A stretch of 64,000 nucleotides of DNA from Cavenderia fasciculata. Lineage: Eukaryota > Evosea > Eumycetozoa > Acytosteliales > Cavenderiaceae. The translations under genes and the position numbers were made by a program. The stretch is taken from assembly GCF_000203815.1 (NCBI RefSeq), contig NW_004457737.1:186001-250000 (forward strand), in the 5' to 3' direction. Each line of letters starts with the position of its first letter. Position 1 is the first letter of the stretch. Below are positions 1-10,348 of the stretch, one piece after another. The notes under the pieces are model-generated. The model searched no databases. It was not told the DNA's origin and saw only the letters and a list, made by a program, of their open reading frames with translations.

Positions 1-1693
1 GAAATATTTTGTCTCCAAAGATGATAGCGCCTACGTTTCTCTCAACTATGATGAAGCCAGAGGTCTATCAAAATCCATTCCTTTTGCGCGCAGCCTTTAC
101 AAGATGATTCATATCCATAAACGCCATTTTGAATCTACTGGAACAACAGCAACAAACAAATTACCACCAATAACTATTATTGAACCAACAACAACAACAA
201 CACCAACAACATCAACAACATCAACAACAACAACTAATATAACAACACCACCAACAACTACTGAAACAATCGCAGTCGAAGATGCAAATGAAGTAACATC
301 CGCATCAGTTATCAAGCCACTACCAACAGCCATTGCAGTAGATTTATTGGGAACCAATCTATTTGAACTTTTAGCCGATAGAGATGATGTTGCACTTTCA
401 CAAGATGAATTTGAAATGGTGCAGTTGGCTTTGGGATGTCTTATAGTAATAGAAGGCTCATTTCCATCGGAACAACAAGCATATGCCAATTGTGTAGTAG
501 ATTTGGTGGAAAAATCTGGCAGATTCCCAAATCAAACCAAGCTCGTCAAAACCGAGGGAGAAACGGCCAAGGTCGATACCGTTTATTTGAAATGGAATTC
601 GTTACAACCATCATTTATCAAATCAACCAGTCGCATTCGAAAACTCTTACAAGCAAACAACGCAGAATTCAAGGAACGATCATTTTTTGCTGCAAAGTTG
701 TATGGCTTTGAAAGAGTAATGAGAGATGCTCTTCGATTCATCAAAAAGAAACAATGTCCACCATCTACTTTGGAACCATTCATTCAAGCCGCTATAAATA
801 CCAAGTATATCGTATCACTCATGCAAACCCAAGTACCCTTTTCTGATTTGGCTTGCTATTACAACAAAACGTTCTTTCTTGGTAAAAAAGCAATCCTTGC
901 CCTCGAAGGTTTGCCCACCGGCGTCCGAGACCGTTTGGCTGAAATTTCATCATACAGCAGCTTCAGAGGTACAAGCTTTGGGTTTTCTCCCACTTTTTTT
1001 GATGCATTAAATGAAATCAGATCGATCGACCATACCTTGCCTCTAAAAACCATCCTTGGCAACCCAATTCAACAAAAGCATGGACTCTTTATAAAAGCAT
1101 ATGATTTATATCCAAAGGAATTGCTTGCAGAACTTGGAAACCAAAAGGAATCTTCATTACCTCAAGAATCATATCCCCATCAACAACATCAACAACAAAA
1201 ACAACAACCTCAACAACAACAACAACCTCAACAACAACAAGAAATACAACCTTCTACTCAACAACAACAAAATGAATTAGAACCATTTGAACCAAATTCA
1301 TATGATGAACGTGGTTTTCATCATCGAACAATTCAAAGAGAATTTTTTAGATTATCAAAGACTCAACCTATCTATCGATCCATTTCCCGTCTTGACAAGA
1401 TCGTTTATGATCAAAAAAAGGGATTTTTCATTCCAACAGGTCACAAGCTACGAGCTCCATTCAGCGATATCTTTGGAGCCGTATATAAAGTTCCATTTGA
1501 AAGATCACAATCAAGAGAAACTGAAGAACAACAAGAAGAAGAAAACGAGGAGAAACCAACATCTAAATATTCATCAAACAAAAAAGAAAAAGAAACTTCT
1601 CAGCTTAAATTCATTTCTATACTTGGTTCAGTAGTGGCTGCTTTATCATTTGGTTTCTATCATGATGAAATTTTAAAGATTGTATTCAAATAA
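1..1693 (+). CDS. 3' part of an unrecognised, probably tail-anchored protein
   Basis: The frame is open from base 2 to the TAA at 1691-1693, so the start lies upstream of the window; the ATG at 104 is internal because coding-like sequence precedes it without a stop. About 563 residues are visible. They comprise a Thr/Pro-rich stretch (bases 170-280), a globular, mostly helical region (about 310-1130), a Gln/Pro run (1180-1290), a second conserved-looking block, and an acidic Glu/Lys tail. The C-terminus has a single hydrophobic segment (about 1605-1685) followed by a few residues ending in Lys, as in tail-anchored membrane proteins with a cytosolic bulk. I do not recognise the family and assign no function. 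The gene is convergent with the F-box-like gene just downstream, only about 55 bases away. Confidence 0.8.
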   Translation, partial: KYFVSKDDSAYVSLNYDEARGLSKSIPFARSLYKMIHIHKRHFESTGTTATNKLPPITIIEPTTTTTPTTSTTSTTTTNITTPPTTTETIAVEDANEVTSASVIKPLPTAIAVDLLGTNLFELLADRDDVALSQDEFEMVQLALGCLIVIEGSFPSEQQAYANCVVDLVEKSGRFPNQTKLVKTEGETAKVDTVYLKWNSLQPSFIKSTSRIRKLLQANNAEFKERSFFAAKLYGFERVMRDALRFIKKKQCPPSTLEPFIQAAINTKYIVSLMQTQVPFSDLACYYNKTFFLGKKAILALEGLPTGVRDRLAEISSYSSFRGTSFGFSPTFFDALNEIRSIDHTLPLKTILGNPIQQKHGLFIKAYDLYPKELLAELGNQKESSLPQESYPHQQHQQQKQQPQQQQQPQQQQEIQPSTQQQQNELEPFEPNSYDERGFHHRTIQREFFRLSKTQPIYRSISRLDKIVYDQKKGFFIPTGHKLRAPFSDIFGAVYKVPFERSQSRETEEQQEEENEEKPTSKYSSNKKEKETSQLKFISILGSVVAALSFGFYHDEILKIVFK

Positions 1694-1749
1694 AATTTAT
1701 TATCCACGTATTATATTATATTAAATTAAATTATAATTATTTCTTTAAT

Positions 1750-3210
1750 TTATATTTCTTTAATTAACTTTCCTTTTAAATTATATGATGAGAGATCAAT
1801 TTCAAGACAATTTTTTAAATTGAAAATAATCATATCATTATTTTGTTGAAGGACGGTTGAAGCCAATGACATGTATTTGATGGATGGTATGTAGTTTTTG
1901 ATGAGGTCAACGATATAGTTAGGGTTGGTCAGAGACCTTCTAAAGTATAGTCTTTCCACCGATGAACTATTGGTAATTGCTGTCAATAAAGAGTCGATAC
2001 CTTGATCAAAAGATGTTGTAAAGGAAACTGCATAAAAATCAATTACTCGAAGTGATTGACTGGCTTGAATAAATAAAATAAGCGGTGTGAGAATACATTC
2101 GAGTGGATCGGCAATAATAGTATGGAGGTTTGGTAATGGACCGCTTGACTTGAAAATACAATCTATTTGATCCGATAAATCAATGTATCTTTTAACTTCG
2201 AGTTTTAGAATCTCTAGTGATGCTGGAACCAATGGTTTTCCTGTGATTGAGAATGGTGTTTGTTCTTGGAGTGAAAGGTGTAGTCGTTTGATGGTAGACG
2301 ATGGTGATGATAAAAAGTCAATCGATTGTTGGGTAGAGATACCTCTTTGGGAGATTGATGATATTGTTGTAGAGTTGGCTTGTACATGTTCAATGTATTC
2401 TCTGGTACATTGACTAGGATCCCAAATATAGAGGTGTTGAATAGACTTTGGTAATAGGTGGAATGGGAGAGGTTGAACATGAGAGATATACGGTGGTTTG
2501 TATTGTTGACTACCCCATCGTAGTTTGGTAATATTGCGAGGTATACTTGAAAACAACTTGACCATGTCTGCATCTTTGAGATCTTGACATTCAGTAACAT
2601 CGATAGTAAGAGACAAGAGATTATGACAACTCTTTAATACACGACATATCTCTTTACATGGAGTCATTGCGAAATCTAGATACACCTTTGTCAAACCATG
2701 ATACAATTCGAGTGGCACCGAATAGATATCATTAAATTTAGACATTTCTTTGAGAGACTGTGTGATCGTTTGACTTGAATTAAAGATATCTAACCACTCT
2801 GATGTCTCTTCTTTATCAATAGATAGAAGAGAAATTCTATTGACGATATGTTCTTTAAACCATTCGAGATGAGTATCTGCATATTCTTTGTTTCTCTTGG
2901 TGCGACCACTTGTTGGGTAAAAGATGGATACATTCACTGTATGACTGAGTCCCGACAATAGACTGAGAGGGTTCTCAGAGTGTAGTCGGTAGTCTTGGAG
3001 ATAGTAAATATCCATGTTGACGTACCAACATATACTAGACGATGCTTTAGTTGCTTGTCTCCAAGCTCTCGATACACCAGCCACATCAAACAAATCACTT
3101 GGTTTGATTTGTTTATGATCTTGATTCTTTTTATAATTACATAGTACATAAATAATCTCTGATTGTATTACCCATGGTAGATTAGGTAAATTTAATAATG
3201 AATCAGTCAT
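1750..3210 (-). CDS. F-box-like / leucine-rich protein
   Basis: Single-exon gene of 486 residues, using the ATG at 3210. The frame stays open a little further upstream to a TTG, but ATG is the sensible start and removes a false signal-peptide look. The N-terminus (LPNLPWVIQSEIIYVLC, then a VSRAWRQA motif near residues 45-52) resembles an F-box: a Leu-Pro start, a hydrophobic helix, and 'vsraWr' before a Trp-containing helix. The rest is a series of short Leu/Ile-rich segments separated by polar loops, like an irregular leucine-rich solenoid. In this family the F-box binds Skp1 of an SCF ubiquitin ligase and the solenoid binds substrate; that role is inferred. Dictyostelids carry many such fast-evolving F-box genes. 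No intron is needed. Confidence 0.7.
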   Translation of the reverse strand: MTDSLLNLPNLPWVIQSEIIYVLCNYKKNQDHKQIKPSDLFDVAGVSRAWRQATKASSSICWYVNMDIYYLQDYRLHSENPLSLLSGLSHTVNVSIFYPTSGRTKRNKEYADTHLEWFKEHIVNRISLLSIDKEETSEWLDIFNSSQTITQSLKEMSKFNDIYSVPLELYHGLTKVYLDFAMTPCKEICRVLKSCHNLLSLTIDVTECQDLKDADMVKLFSSIPRNITKLRWGSQQYKPPYISHVQPLPFHLLPKSIQHLYIWDPSQCTREYIEHVQANSTTISSISQRGISTQQSIDFLSSPSSTIKRLHLSLQEQTPFSITGKPLVPASLEILKLEVKRYIDLSDQIDCIFKSSGPLPNLHTIIADPLECILTPLILFIQASQSLRVIDFYAVSFTTSFDQGIDSLLTAITNSSSVERLYFRRSLTNPNYIVDLIKNYIPSIKYMSLASTVLQQNNDMIIFNLKNCLEIDLSSYNLKGKLIKEI

Positions 3211-3465
3211 TACGGTTAGCAGTAAATAAAAAAATAATGTCACTGAAAGTTTCAAAAAGAAAAAAAGAAAAAATACTAGGTTTTAAAAAAGATTCAACAA
3301 TGATATATATTATTAATGGGGAATCGTAATATTACAATAATATTTTTGATTATTAGTATTACTTTGTTTTTTTTTTTATTATTATTATTACAAAAATATA
3401 TTTTTTAAATAAATAAATATGGATAGATGGATCGATGGTTGATCACCCTTGCATTTTGATTATAA

Positions 3466-5095
3466 TTAATCAAATTCAAATTCATCATCATCGTCATCAT
3501 CCAAATCTTCGATATCTGTTTGATTCATTGAAGCAAATCTCTTTTGTAAAGATATGAACAATAGATCTGCTACACCTGCAATAGTTGGTTCTCTTTGGAT
3601 TGTTTGATGAACAACTGCTTTTAATCCACTACAAAATAATTAAATAAATAAATAAATTTCTATTCTTTTTTCTTTTTCTTTTTTTTTCATTTTCTTTTTC
3701 TTAATTCTTACGTTCTAACATCTCTTATTTCAGTTTCAGATGTTTTACCATTACCATTAAGTGGTTTTGGTTTATCAATCTTGTAAGTTGGCATGGGAGG
3801 TGGTTTTGGTTTCTTGAGTTCTTCAATTTCATAAAGGTAGTTGGCTTCTTTTTGTTTGAATTGAATTTCTTGTTGTAGCTTGGCTTGTTCCAATTCTTCA
3901 AGTTGTTTCTTTTGACGTGCTACATTGGATCTTTCAGCTTCGAGTTCTGCGAGTGTGTTGGTAAGATCGTTTTGGACGGCTCTGTGACGTCTCTCTTCTT
4001 CACGTAATTGTGTGGTGGTAGTATCGATAGTTTGTCGTTGCTTGAGTTCGACGGCTCTTAGTTGCTCCAATTGTCCTGTTTTTTGTTCAATCTCTAGTGC
4101 ACGTTGAGCTGCCAGCAACTCTGCATCGCTGTATCGTTGTTCCAACAACTTGACCTTTTTCTCGAGTGCATCAATCTTTTTAGGATAAACAGTCTTGATA
4201 ATAACATCACGTTCCTTGATTTCCATACTCATTCTTTCAATTGTCAGTCTTAGTTTTTCCATCTCTTCAGAGTTTTCTTGACTCATATGAGTCTCGATGT
4301 GTTCGAAATGTAATGTATCGGGACTGACAGCACTACTTATAACATCGGCCGACGTCAAACTTGAATTATAAATATCATTTAATCTCTTTTCCTCTTCTTG
4401 TCTTTGTTGATCGATATCACCAAGACGTGTTTCATAGTAGTGTCGCATCTCTGTCTTTTCACGTTCCTTTTGTTCTGATTGTTGTCTATGACTTGTCATC
4501 AACGACGATATCTTTGATTCATAATAATCTCTAGACTCTGTCATTTCCAATTGTTTTTGTTCCATTTCCTCGAGATGACTTTCTTCCTGCTCCTTGATAG
4601 CAATTTCCAATCGTTTGTTTTCCTGTCGTTGTTGTTCGAGTGCATGATTGAGTCGCAACGATGTTTCTTGGTGTTCTGATTTCTCTTTAAACAACGTCTT
4701 TTCAAATTCATCAGCATCTTGACGCATCTTTTCACCCAATCGATCCAATGTCTCTGTCAAAGTATTACGTTCATCTGTAAGATAACTAATCTCACGATTA
4801 TACTTTTCCTTTTCACGCATAAACGTCTCTTTGAATTTAGTGAGTTGTTCAACAATCGTTGACATGACTGCATTGTGACTGACCTCCATTTGGTTGATTT
4901 GACTTGTCAACTGTGACTCTTTTTCCCTTGCATCCGATGATATTTGTTTAATATTTGATACCATCTCTTCATTTAATATCATTGATTCAAATAACTTATT
5001 CTCTAAATCTACTATTACTGCTTTTTGTTGTTTTGGATTAATATTTCCTACCTAATTAAAATAAACAAGGATTGGTTAGTTGGGAGACAACAAAC

Positions 5096-5134
<39 letters not shown>

Positions 5135-6521
5135 TATTATTATTAGCATACTTGGAAAACACCATGAGATGGAATATATTTGTTACGAATGGAATAGGGA
5201 GGAATAAATTCATTAAATACAATTGATAATTCCATTGTCGATATTTTACTACCCAAACCATAATGACTTAGAGTAGCATCTAAATTTAAAACCAATGGGA
5301 ACTCTTCATTTGTAATTAATGAAAATCTTTCTGGTTCTTCAACTTTATATTTGTTACATATTTTTTCTAGTATCTAAAAATATATATATATAATTGATTG
5401 TTAGTATAGTATAGTAGTTTATATATGATGATTAATATTTATGGTTTGCATACATTAAATATTGAAAGATTAGAATCAACTTTAATTCTTTTCTTTTTTA
5501 AACCACCAAATTGAGTTAGAGGAGGTAGAGTAAAATCTACTACAAAATCACCGGTTGCTAGTGACGGAGAATCAGTTTCAATTTGATCTAGGTATCTTTG
5601 TTTTGGTACTAGATTGAGTTCCCATGATTTAAAGAATGTTCCAAATCCATAGGTTGAAAGTAATATATCGTCATTCATTATACATCCCATGATCGTTGAT
5701 AACCAGAACCGTCTTGGTTCTTTTATCTGTTGTCTACGGCAAATTAGATTGACTGTTTGTGCAACCGTCAATTTCTTTGCAATCTTGTAACTACGTTTCC
5801 TAACTTCACCAAATTCTGATTTCATATCTGTTGGGAAATTTACTGATAATACATGTCCTCCTTCTCCAGAATTGTTTCCACCGCCACCACCATTTAAATG
5901 AGCAGCAGCTGATGATAATGACATTGTAGAACTGCCAGATTGTATACCACCACCACCACCAACATTCATATTATCCAAGTTGTATTGACAAAAGACGGGG
6001 AAGATATCTGGATGACCTCCCCAAATATCAGTCTCTGTCAACTTTTGTTCTGCCAATAATTGGTATATTTCATTTGGTCCTCCAACCTTTTTTTGGTGTA
6101 CTAATGCATTGGATGACCTTGATGTACTTGCTCCGATAGTAGCTACTCCTTTTAGTGATGGTGATGATGCTGTATGTTGATGTTGACTACTTGCTATAAT
6201 ATTTGGTGATGATTTTGATGGTTGTACACTTGATACTGGTACTGATTTATGTTGACTCATTGTTGTTGTTTGTTGACTATCACTGACGTCGACATTGACC
6301 AATTCCAATGTAGATATAGTTGCAACGGATGAAGATGATGATGATGTTGGTGATGATGCTAATTCTGTTGTCGATGAGACTACTGCAGCTGCAGCAACTG
6401 CAGTCTGCGTTGTATTGTTATCTTGTTCTTGTTCTTGTGGTTGATCTGGGTTGTTGTTATGTGAAAGAATAGGAGATGGTGGAGGACTCGGTAGTTTTAT
6501 TCTATTGGCTCCTATTCTCAT
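3466..6521 (-). CDS. Coiled-coil protein with tandem talin/FERM-like ubiquitin-fold domains
   Basis: Four exons: 6521-5454, 5373-5152, 5051-3712 and 3628-3466, with introns starting GTATGC, GTATGC and GTAAGA. The spliced frame gives 930 residues. The ATG at 6521 is chosen over an upstream TTG. Order: Ser/Pro/Gln/Gly-rich leader (1-200); a first ubiquitin-like fold (about 255-340, 'TVAQTVNLICRRQQI...RRFWLS'); a second (about 345-415, 'KKKRIKVDSNLSIFN' joined across the first intron to 'ILEKICNKYKV...RFSLI'). Both resemble the F0/F1 lobes of talin-type FERM domains or RA domains, which bind Ras/Rap GTPases or membranes. A coiled coil of about 400 residues follows, with a basic/Pro linker (KPKPPPMP) and a tail containing 'GVADLLFISLQKRF' before an acidic end. 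Role inferred: Rap/Ras- or membrane-linked cytoskeletal adaptor. A full FERM (F2, F3) is absent. Confidence 0.8.
5098..5131. repeat. (TA)n microsatellite inside an intron
   Basis: About 16 TA dinucleotides lie in the second intron (5151-5052) of the coiled-coil gene. It is simple sequence with no coding effect; its length is likely to vary between isolates. Confidence 0.9.
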
Positions 6522-7180
6522 TTCAAATCTATTTGTATATTCTTCTTTTTCTTCTCTATATATATGACTACTATGAAACAAATGATGAAAGGGAATGAAT
6601 GAATGTGTGGAATGTGCGGGATGTGGTGTTGTGTTTTGATATTTTAAAATATCTATCTTTATTGAAAGGTGAAATACAATAAAGTGATGATATTAGATTA
6701 TATATATATAAATTATATATTATTATTATTATTATTATTTGATGTATATGGTGATCGATAGCTAGCTAACTAACTAACTATCTGTTCTTATTAAGATTTG
6801 TAAAAATACTTTATGCCCAACTTTTACAAAAGGACAAAACGCATCCGATCATGAGCACCATAACCGCTTTTTCAACAAAAAAAAAAAAAAAAACACAATC
6901 CATTTTCAGACAAGGGTCTCTTCTCTCCTTTGCACGTGACCAAACATGAGTAGGTATTACTTTACTTTTTCCAACCATACGATAGACTAGAAAGGTCAGG
7001 TGGATTTATTTATATTTATTATTATTATTATTATTTTCTTTTGATTTTTAAATTACAACAATTTTTTGGTTTAAATGGGTGGTTTGATTGATTGATGGAT
7101 GGATGGATGGTGATTATTATTATATTATATTTGTGTCAAAATGTATGATGAATGATGATAAAGGTTGATTTTTAAATTAA
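6522..7180. promoter_or_regulatory. Intergenic: 5' region of the coiled-coil gene
   Basis: AT-rich DNA between the start of the talin-like gene (6521, reading left) and the 3' end of the EKKRLADE-repeat gene (7181). It holds ATT and TA runs, a poly-A stretch near 6880 and a CACGTGACC element near 6933. I see no ORF or RNA gene. Promoter function for the leftward gene is inferred from position only. Confidence 0.4.
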
Positions 7181-9554
7181 TTAATTGGATGGTTTTTTCT
7201 TTAATACACTACGGAAATCAACTTGTTCAGTTGGTTGTTCAGCAGCTGGTTTTTGTGGTGATTGTGAAGGAGAGGCTCCAGCTTGTTTCTTTAATTTGAC
7301 GGCACCCAAATCAAATCCAGCTGGCATCATGGCTACACCACCATATTTATTGGCAACAGGTGGATGACCACCAGTTGGATTGAGGCCTGGTAATGGCATA
7401 CCCATACCTGGTAATCTAACTGGTGATGATGATGATGATGATGTGGTAGAGGTCGATGTGGATGTTGCCGATTCGTCATCATCATTTCCAGCCTTGGAGT
7501 AACTGACTACTTCCTTGACAGCTGGATGTTGTGATAATCTCTTTAATGGTTTCTTTCTTCCCTTTTTGTTTGGTCTTTCAAGTGTAAGATGTACCAATCT
7601 CTTGTGATCTCTTTGGTCGTCATCCCCCTCTTGTTCTCTATTACGTTTTTCAATTGTCTTTTTCTTTTCTGCTGAATCCTCTGCTGATTGTTTCTTCTTT
7701 TCTGCTTCATCTGCCAATCTCTTCTTCTTCTCAGCTTCATCAGCTAATCTCTTCTTTTCTTGTTCGTCTGCCAATCTCTTCTTTTCAGCTTCATCGGCCA
7801 ATCTCTTTCTTTCAGATTCTTCAGCTGCCAAACGTGTCTTTTCTTGCTCGTCTGCCAATCTCTTCTTCTCAGCTTCATCGGCCAATCTCTTTCTCTCGGC
7901 TTCCTCTTCTGCCAATCTCTTCTTTTCAGCTTCATCTGCCAATCTCTTTTTCTCGGCTTCATCAGCCAATCTCTTTCTTTCGGCTTCTTCAGCTTCAAGT
8001 CTTTGTCTCTCTGATTCCTCTGCCAATCTCTTTCTCTCGGCTTCTTCAGCTGCCAAACGAGTCTTTTCAGCTTCATCAGCCAATCTCTTTCTTTCGGCCT
8101 CTTCAGCTTCAAGTCTTTTCTTTTCTTGTTCATCGGCTAAACGCTTCTTTTCAGCTTCCTCTGCCAATCTCTTTCTTTCAGTTTCTTCAGCAGCCAAACG
8201 TACCTTTTCTTGTTCGTCTGCCAAACGTTTCTTCTCAGCTTCTTCTGCCAATCTCTTTCTTTCAGCTTCTTTTTGTCTCTCTGATTCATCAGCCAATCTC
8301 TTTCTCTCGGCTTCTTCAGCAGCCAAACGTGCCTTTTCCTGTTCATCGGCCAGTCTCTTTTTCTCAGCTTCATCGGCCAATCTCTTCTTTTCTTGCTCGT
8401 CTGCCAATCTCTTCTTCTCAGCTTCATCGGCCAATCTCTTCTTTTCTGTTCATCTGCCAATTTCTTCTTTTCTTGTTCATCAACCAATCTCTTTTTCTCA
8501 GCTTCATCGGCCAATCTCTTCTTTTCCTGTTCATCTGCCAATTTCTTCTTTTTCTTGTTCATCAGCCAATCTCTTCTTCTCGGCTTCATCAGCCAATCTC
8601 TTCTCAGCCTCATCAGCCAATTTCTTCTTTTCCTGTTCATCTGCCAATTTCTTCTTTTCATCGGCCAGTCTCTTTTTCTCAGCTTCATCTGCCAATCTCT
8701 TCTTTTCTTGCTCATCGGCCAATCTCTTCTTTTCTTGTTCGGCAACCAATCTCTTTCTTTCTACCTCTTCAGCATTACGCTTCTTTTCTTCTTCCTCTGC
8801 CAATTTCTTTTGTTCTTCAATTTGAATGGCATTATTATCAGTAGATGAAGTAGAAGTTAAATCAGGAGCTCTCTTTGAAGATGAACCAATTTCAAATAAT
8901 TCACCTATACAATTAATTTCAAGAATTGGAATGGTTAGTTTTTTGATGTTATTATTATTATTATTGTAATGCAAAATAAAGTAATTAAATTAGATTAATA
9001 GTAATAAATATAACCAACCTACCATCAGCATATTTTACAGTAGAGTCATTGATTCTAATGAGTTGTTGACCGGCAGGAGTAATGTACAGAGTATTCAATG
9101 GTAAATCTTCCAAAGACAATAAAACCATTCCACTTAATTGTTGTTGACCTTCTTGATTCAATGATGTTGATGATGTTGATGTAGGTGGATAAGACAATGG
9201 TATTGGATCTTTTGATAATTCCGATGGATTTGAAAGTAGTCTCTTTTCAGTCTCTATAGCTTTGGTATCTCCTATGACAACTTTTTCTGAAAAGTAATAG
9301 GAAGATGTTTTGTTATTATTGTTACTACTATTTTGAATAATAGTAGGTTGTTGTTGAACACTATTATTTAATATTTCTATATTCAATTGATTATTACCAT
9401 TATTGTCTTGTGACTGTTGTAATTGTTGTTTTTGAACAACAGATCCATTGCCATTGTTATTGTTATTATTATTATTGTTACTGTTATTGCTATTGTTACC
9501 AATTGGTGATGCACCAAACAACGATAGAATAAAGTTGATAATTATGTAAAACAT
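7181..9554 (-). CDS. EKKRLADE-repeat coiled-coil protein with C-terminal DFRxxL motif
   Basis: Two exons, 9554-9023 and 8904-7181, joined by a GTAGGT...TATAG intron. The ATG at 9554 opens a short hydrophobic N-terminus (MFYIIINFILSLFG), then Asn/Gln-rich sequence and a compact region ending at the intron (about residues 140-190). About 370 residues of an 8-mer-like repeat follow (EKKRLADE, EAERKRLA, EQEKKRLA), strongly charged and predicted as a single long helix or coiled coil. The tail is basic, then Pro/Gly-rich, and ends with VDFRSVLKKKPSN. DFRxxL motifs bind F-actin in smooth-muscle myosin light-chain kinase, so actin binding is a reasonable guess. The nominal length is about 751 residues, but two single-base length differences (near 8550 and 8448) put roughly 100 bases of the repeat out of frame. 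They cancel each other, and the exons otherwise agree in phase. Confidence 0.7.
7720..8800 (-). repeat. 24-nt coding repeat (EKKRLADE family)
   Basis: Tandem degenerate units of about 24 bases encode variants of E-K-K-R-L-A-D-E / E-A-E-R-K-R-L-A. Units interleave (DEAEKKRLA, DEQEKKRLA, EEAERKRLA), suggesting expansion by slippage or unequal exchange. All other frames are open as a by-product, which produces long false reading frames on both strands. Confidence 0.9.
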
Positions 9555-10348
9555 CTTAAAGATCTTCTTTCTTTTTTGTTTAATTGTACGTTCTACTTGT
9601 TCTTCTTTTTAAATATCTATCTATTATAAATAAAATAAAAATAAAGAATATATGAGATATATCTCTCTCTATTTCTTTCTCTCTAAACTAAAACTAAAAT
9701 GATGATTACGAGGGAGGAGATAAAAAGTAGGAGTAGTAGGGGTGACGTGAGAAAGTAGATAGACTTGAGTAACAATAAATTCAAATAATTTTAAAAAAAA
9801 AAGAAAATTAATTTACAATGGCAGACAACAAGCAATTTCATTGAAAAACTTTAAATAGAGGGGAAGATCGAGATCTTTCCATTTCATTTTTTTTAAAGTA
9901 ATTTACTTTAAAGAAAAAAGGTTTAAGTATTTTTAATTAGTATTATTATTGATCCGATCAATATTATATTATAGTTTTCTTTTTTAAATATTATTATTTC
10001 AATGCAATCGACAAGCTCTTGAGTTTGTGGGGGGGAAGATCGAGATGGTGCTAGTTTTGTCGGTCTGATCAAAAGTCACGTGTGGGAGTTGCGATTGGGT
10101 TAGGTTTCACCCGTTGACTATTGATTGGCTTCATTCGTTCATTCATGCCACATTATATTGATGGGTGGGTTTGGTTGGTATTATGCTATGTGCCAATCGA
10201 TTGTGTTTGGAATCACACGTGGGTGTCGATGATGAACCGATGAAATGGATTTGTGTTTATAAAAGATACTTTGAAACTTTATAAGTTCATTCATTCATTC
10301 GTTCTTAAAAAATAGATAGATAGATAAATATTGTATATATAAATAATA
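9555..10348. promoter_or_regulatory. Divergent promoter region
   Basis: This 794-base gap separates the leftward EKKRLADE-repeat gene from the rightward secreted-protein gene. Seen: the exact 15-mer ggggaagatcgagat twice (9860-9874 and 10032-10046); CACGTGTGGGAG at 10077-10088 and CACACGTGGGTG at 10214-10225, both resembling the G/T-rich G-box motifs of developmentally regulated Dictyostelium promoters; and TTTATAAAAG at 10257-10266, a TATA-like element about 85 bases before the rightward ATG. Regulatory role is inferred. Confidence 0.5.

Noticed and set aside
3211-3255. Signal peptide on the F-box-like protein
   Set aside because: It would need a TTG start at 3255; the ATG at 3210 begins directly at the F-box-like segment.
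7654-8844. Plus-strand frame of 396 codons opposite the EKKRLADE repeat
   Set aside because: Antisense shadow of a triplet-periodic repeat; composition (Leu/Ser/Phe/Ile only) and lack of start context show it is not a gene.
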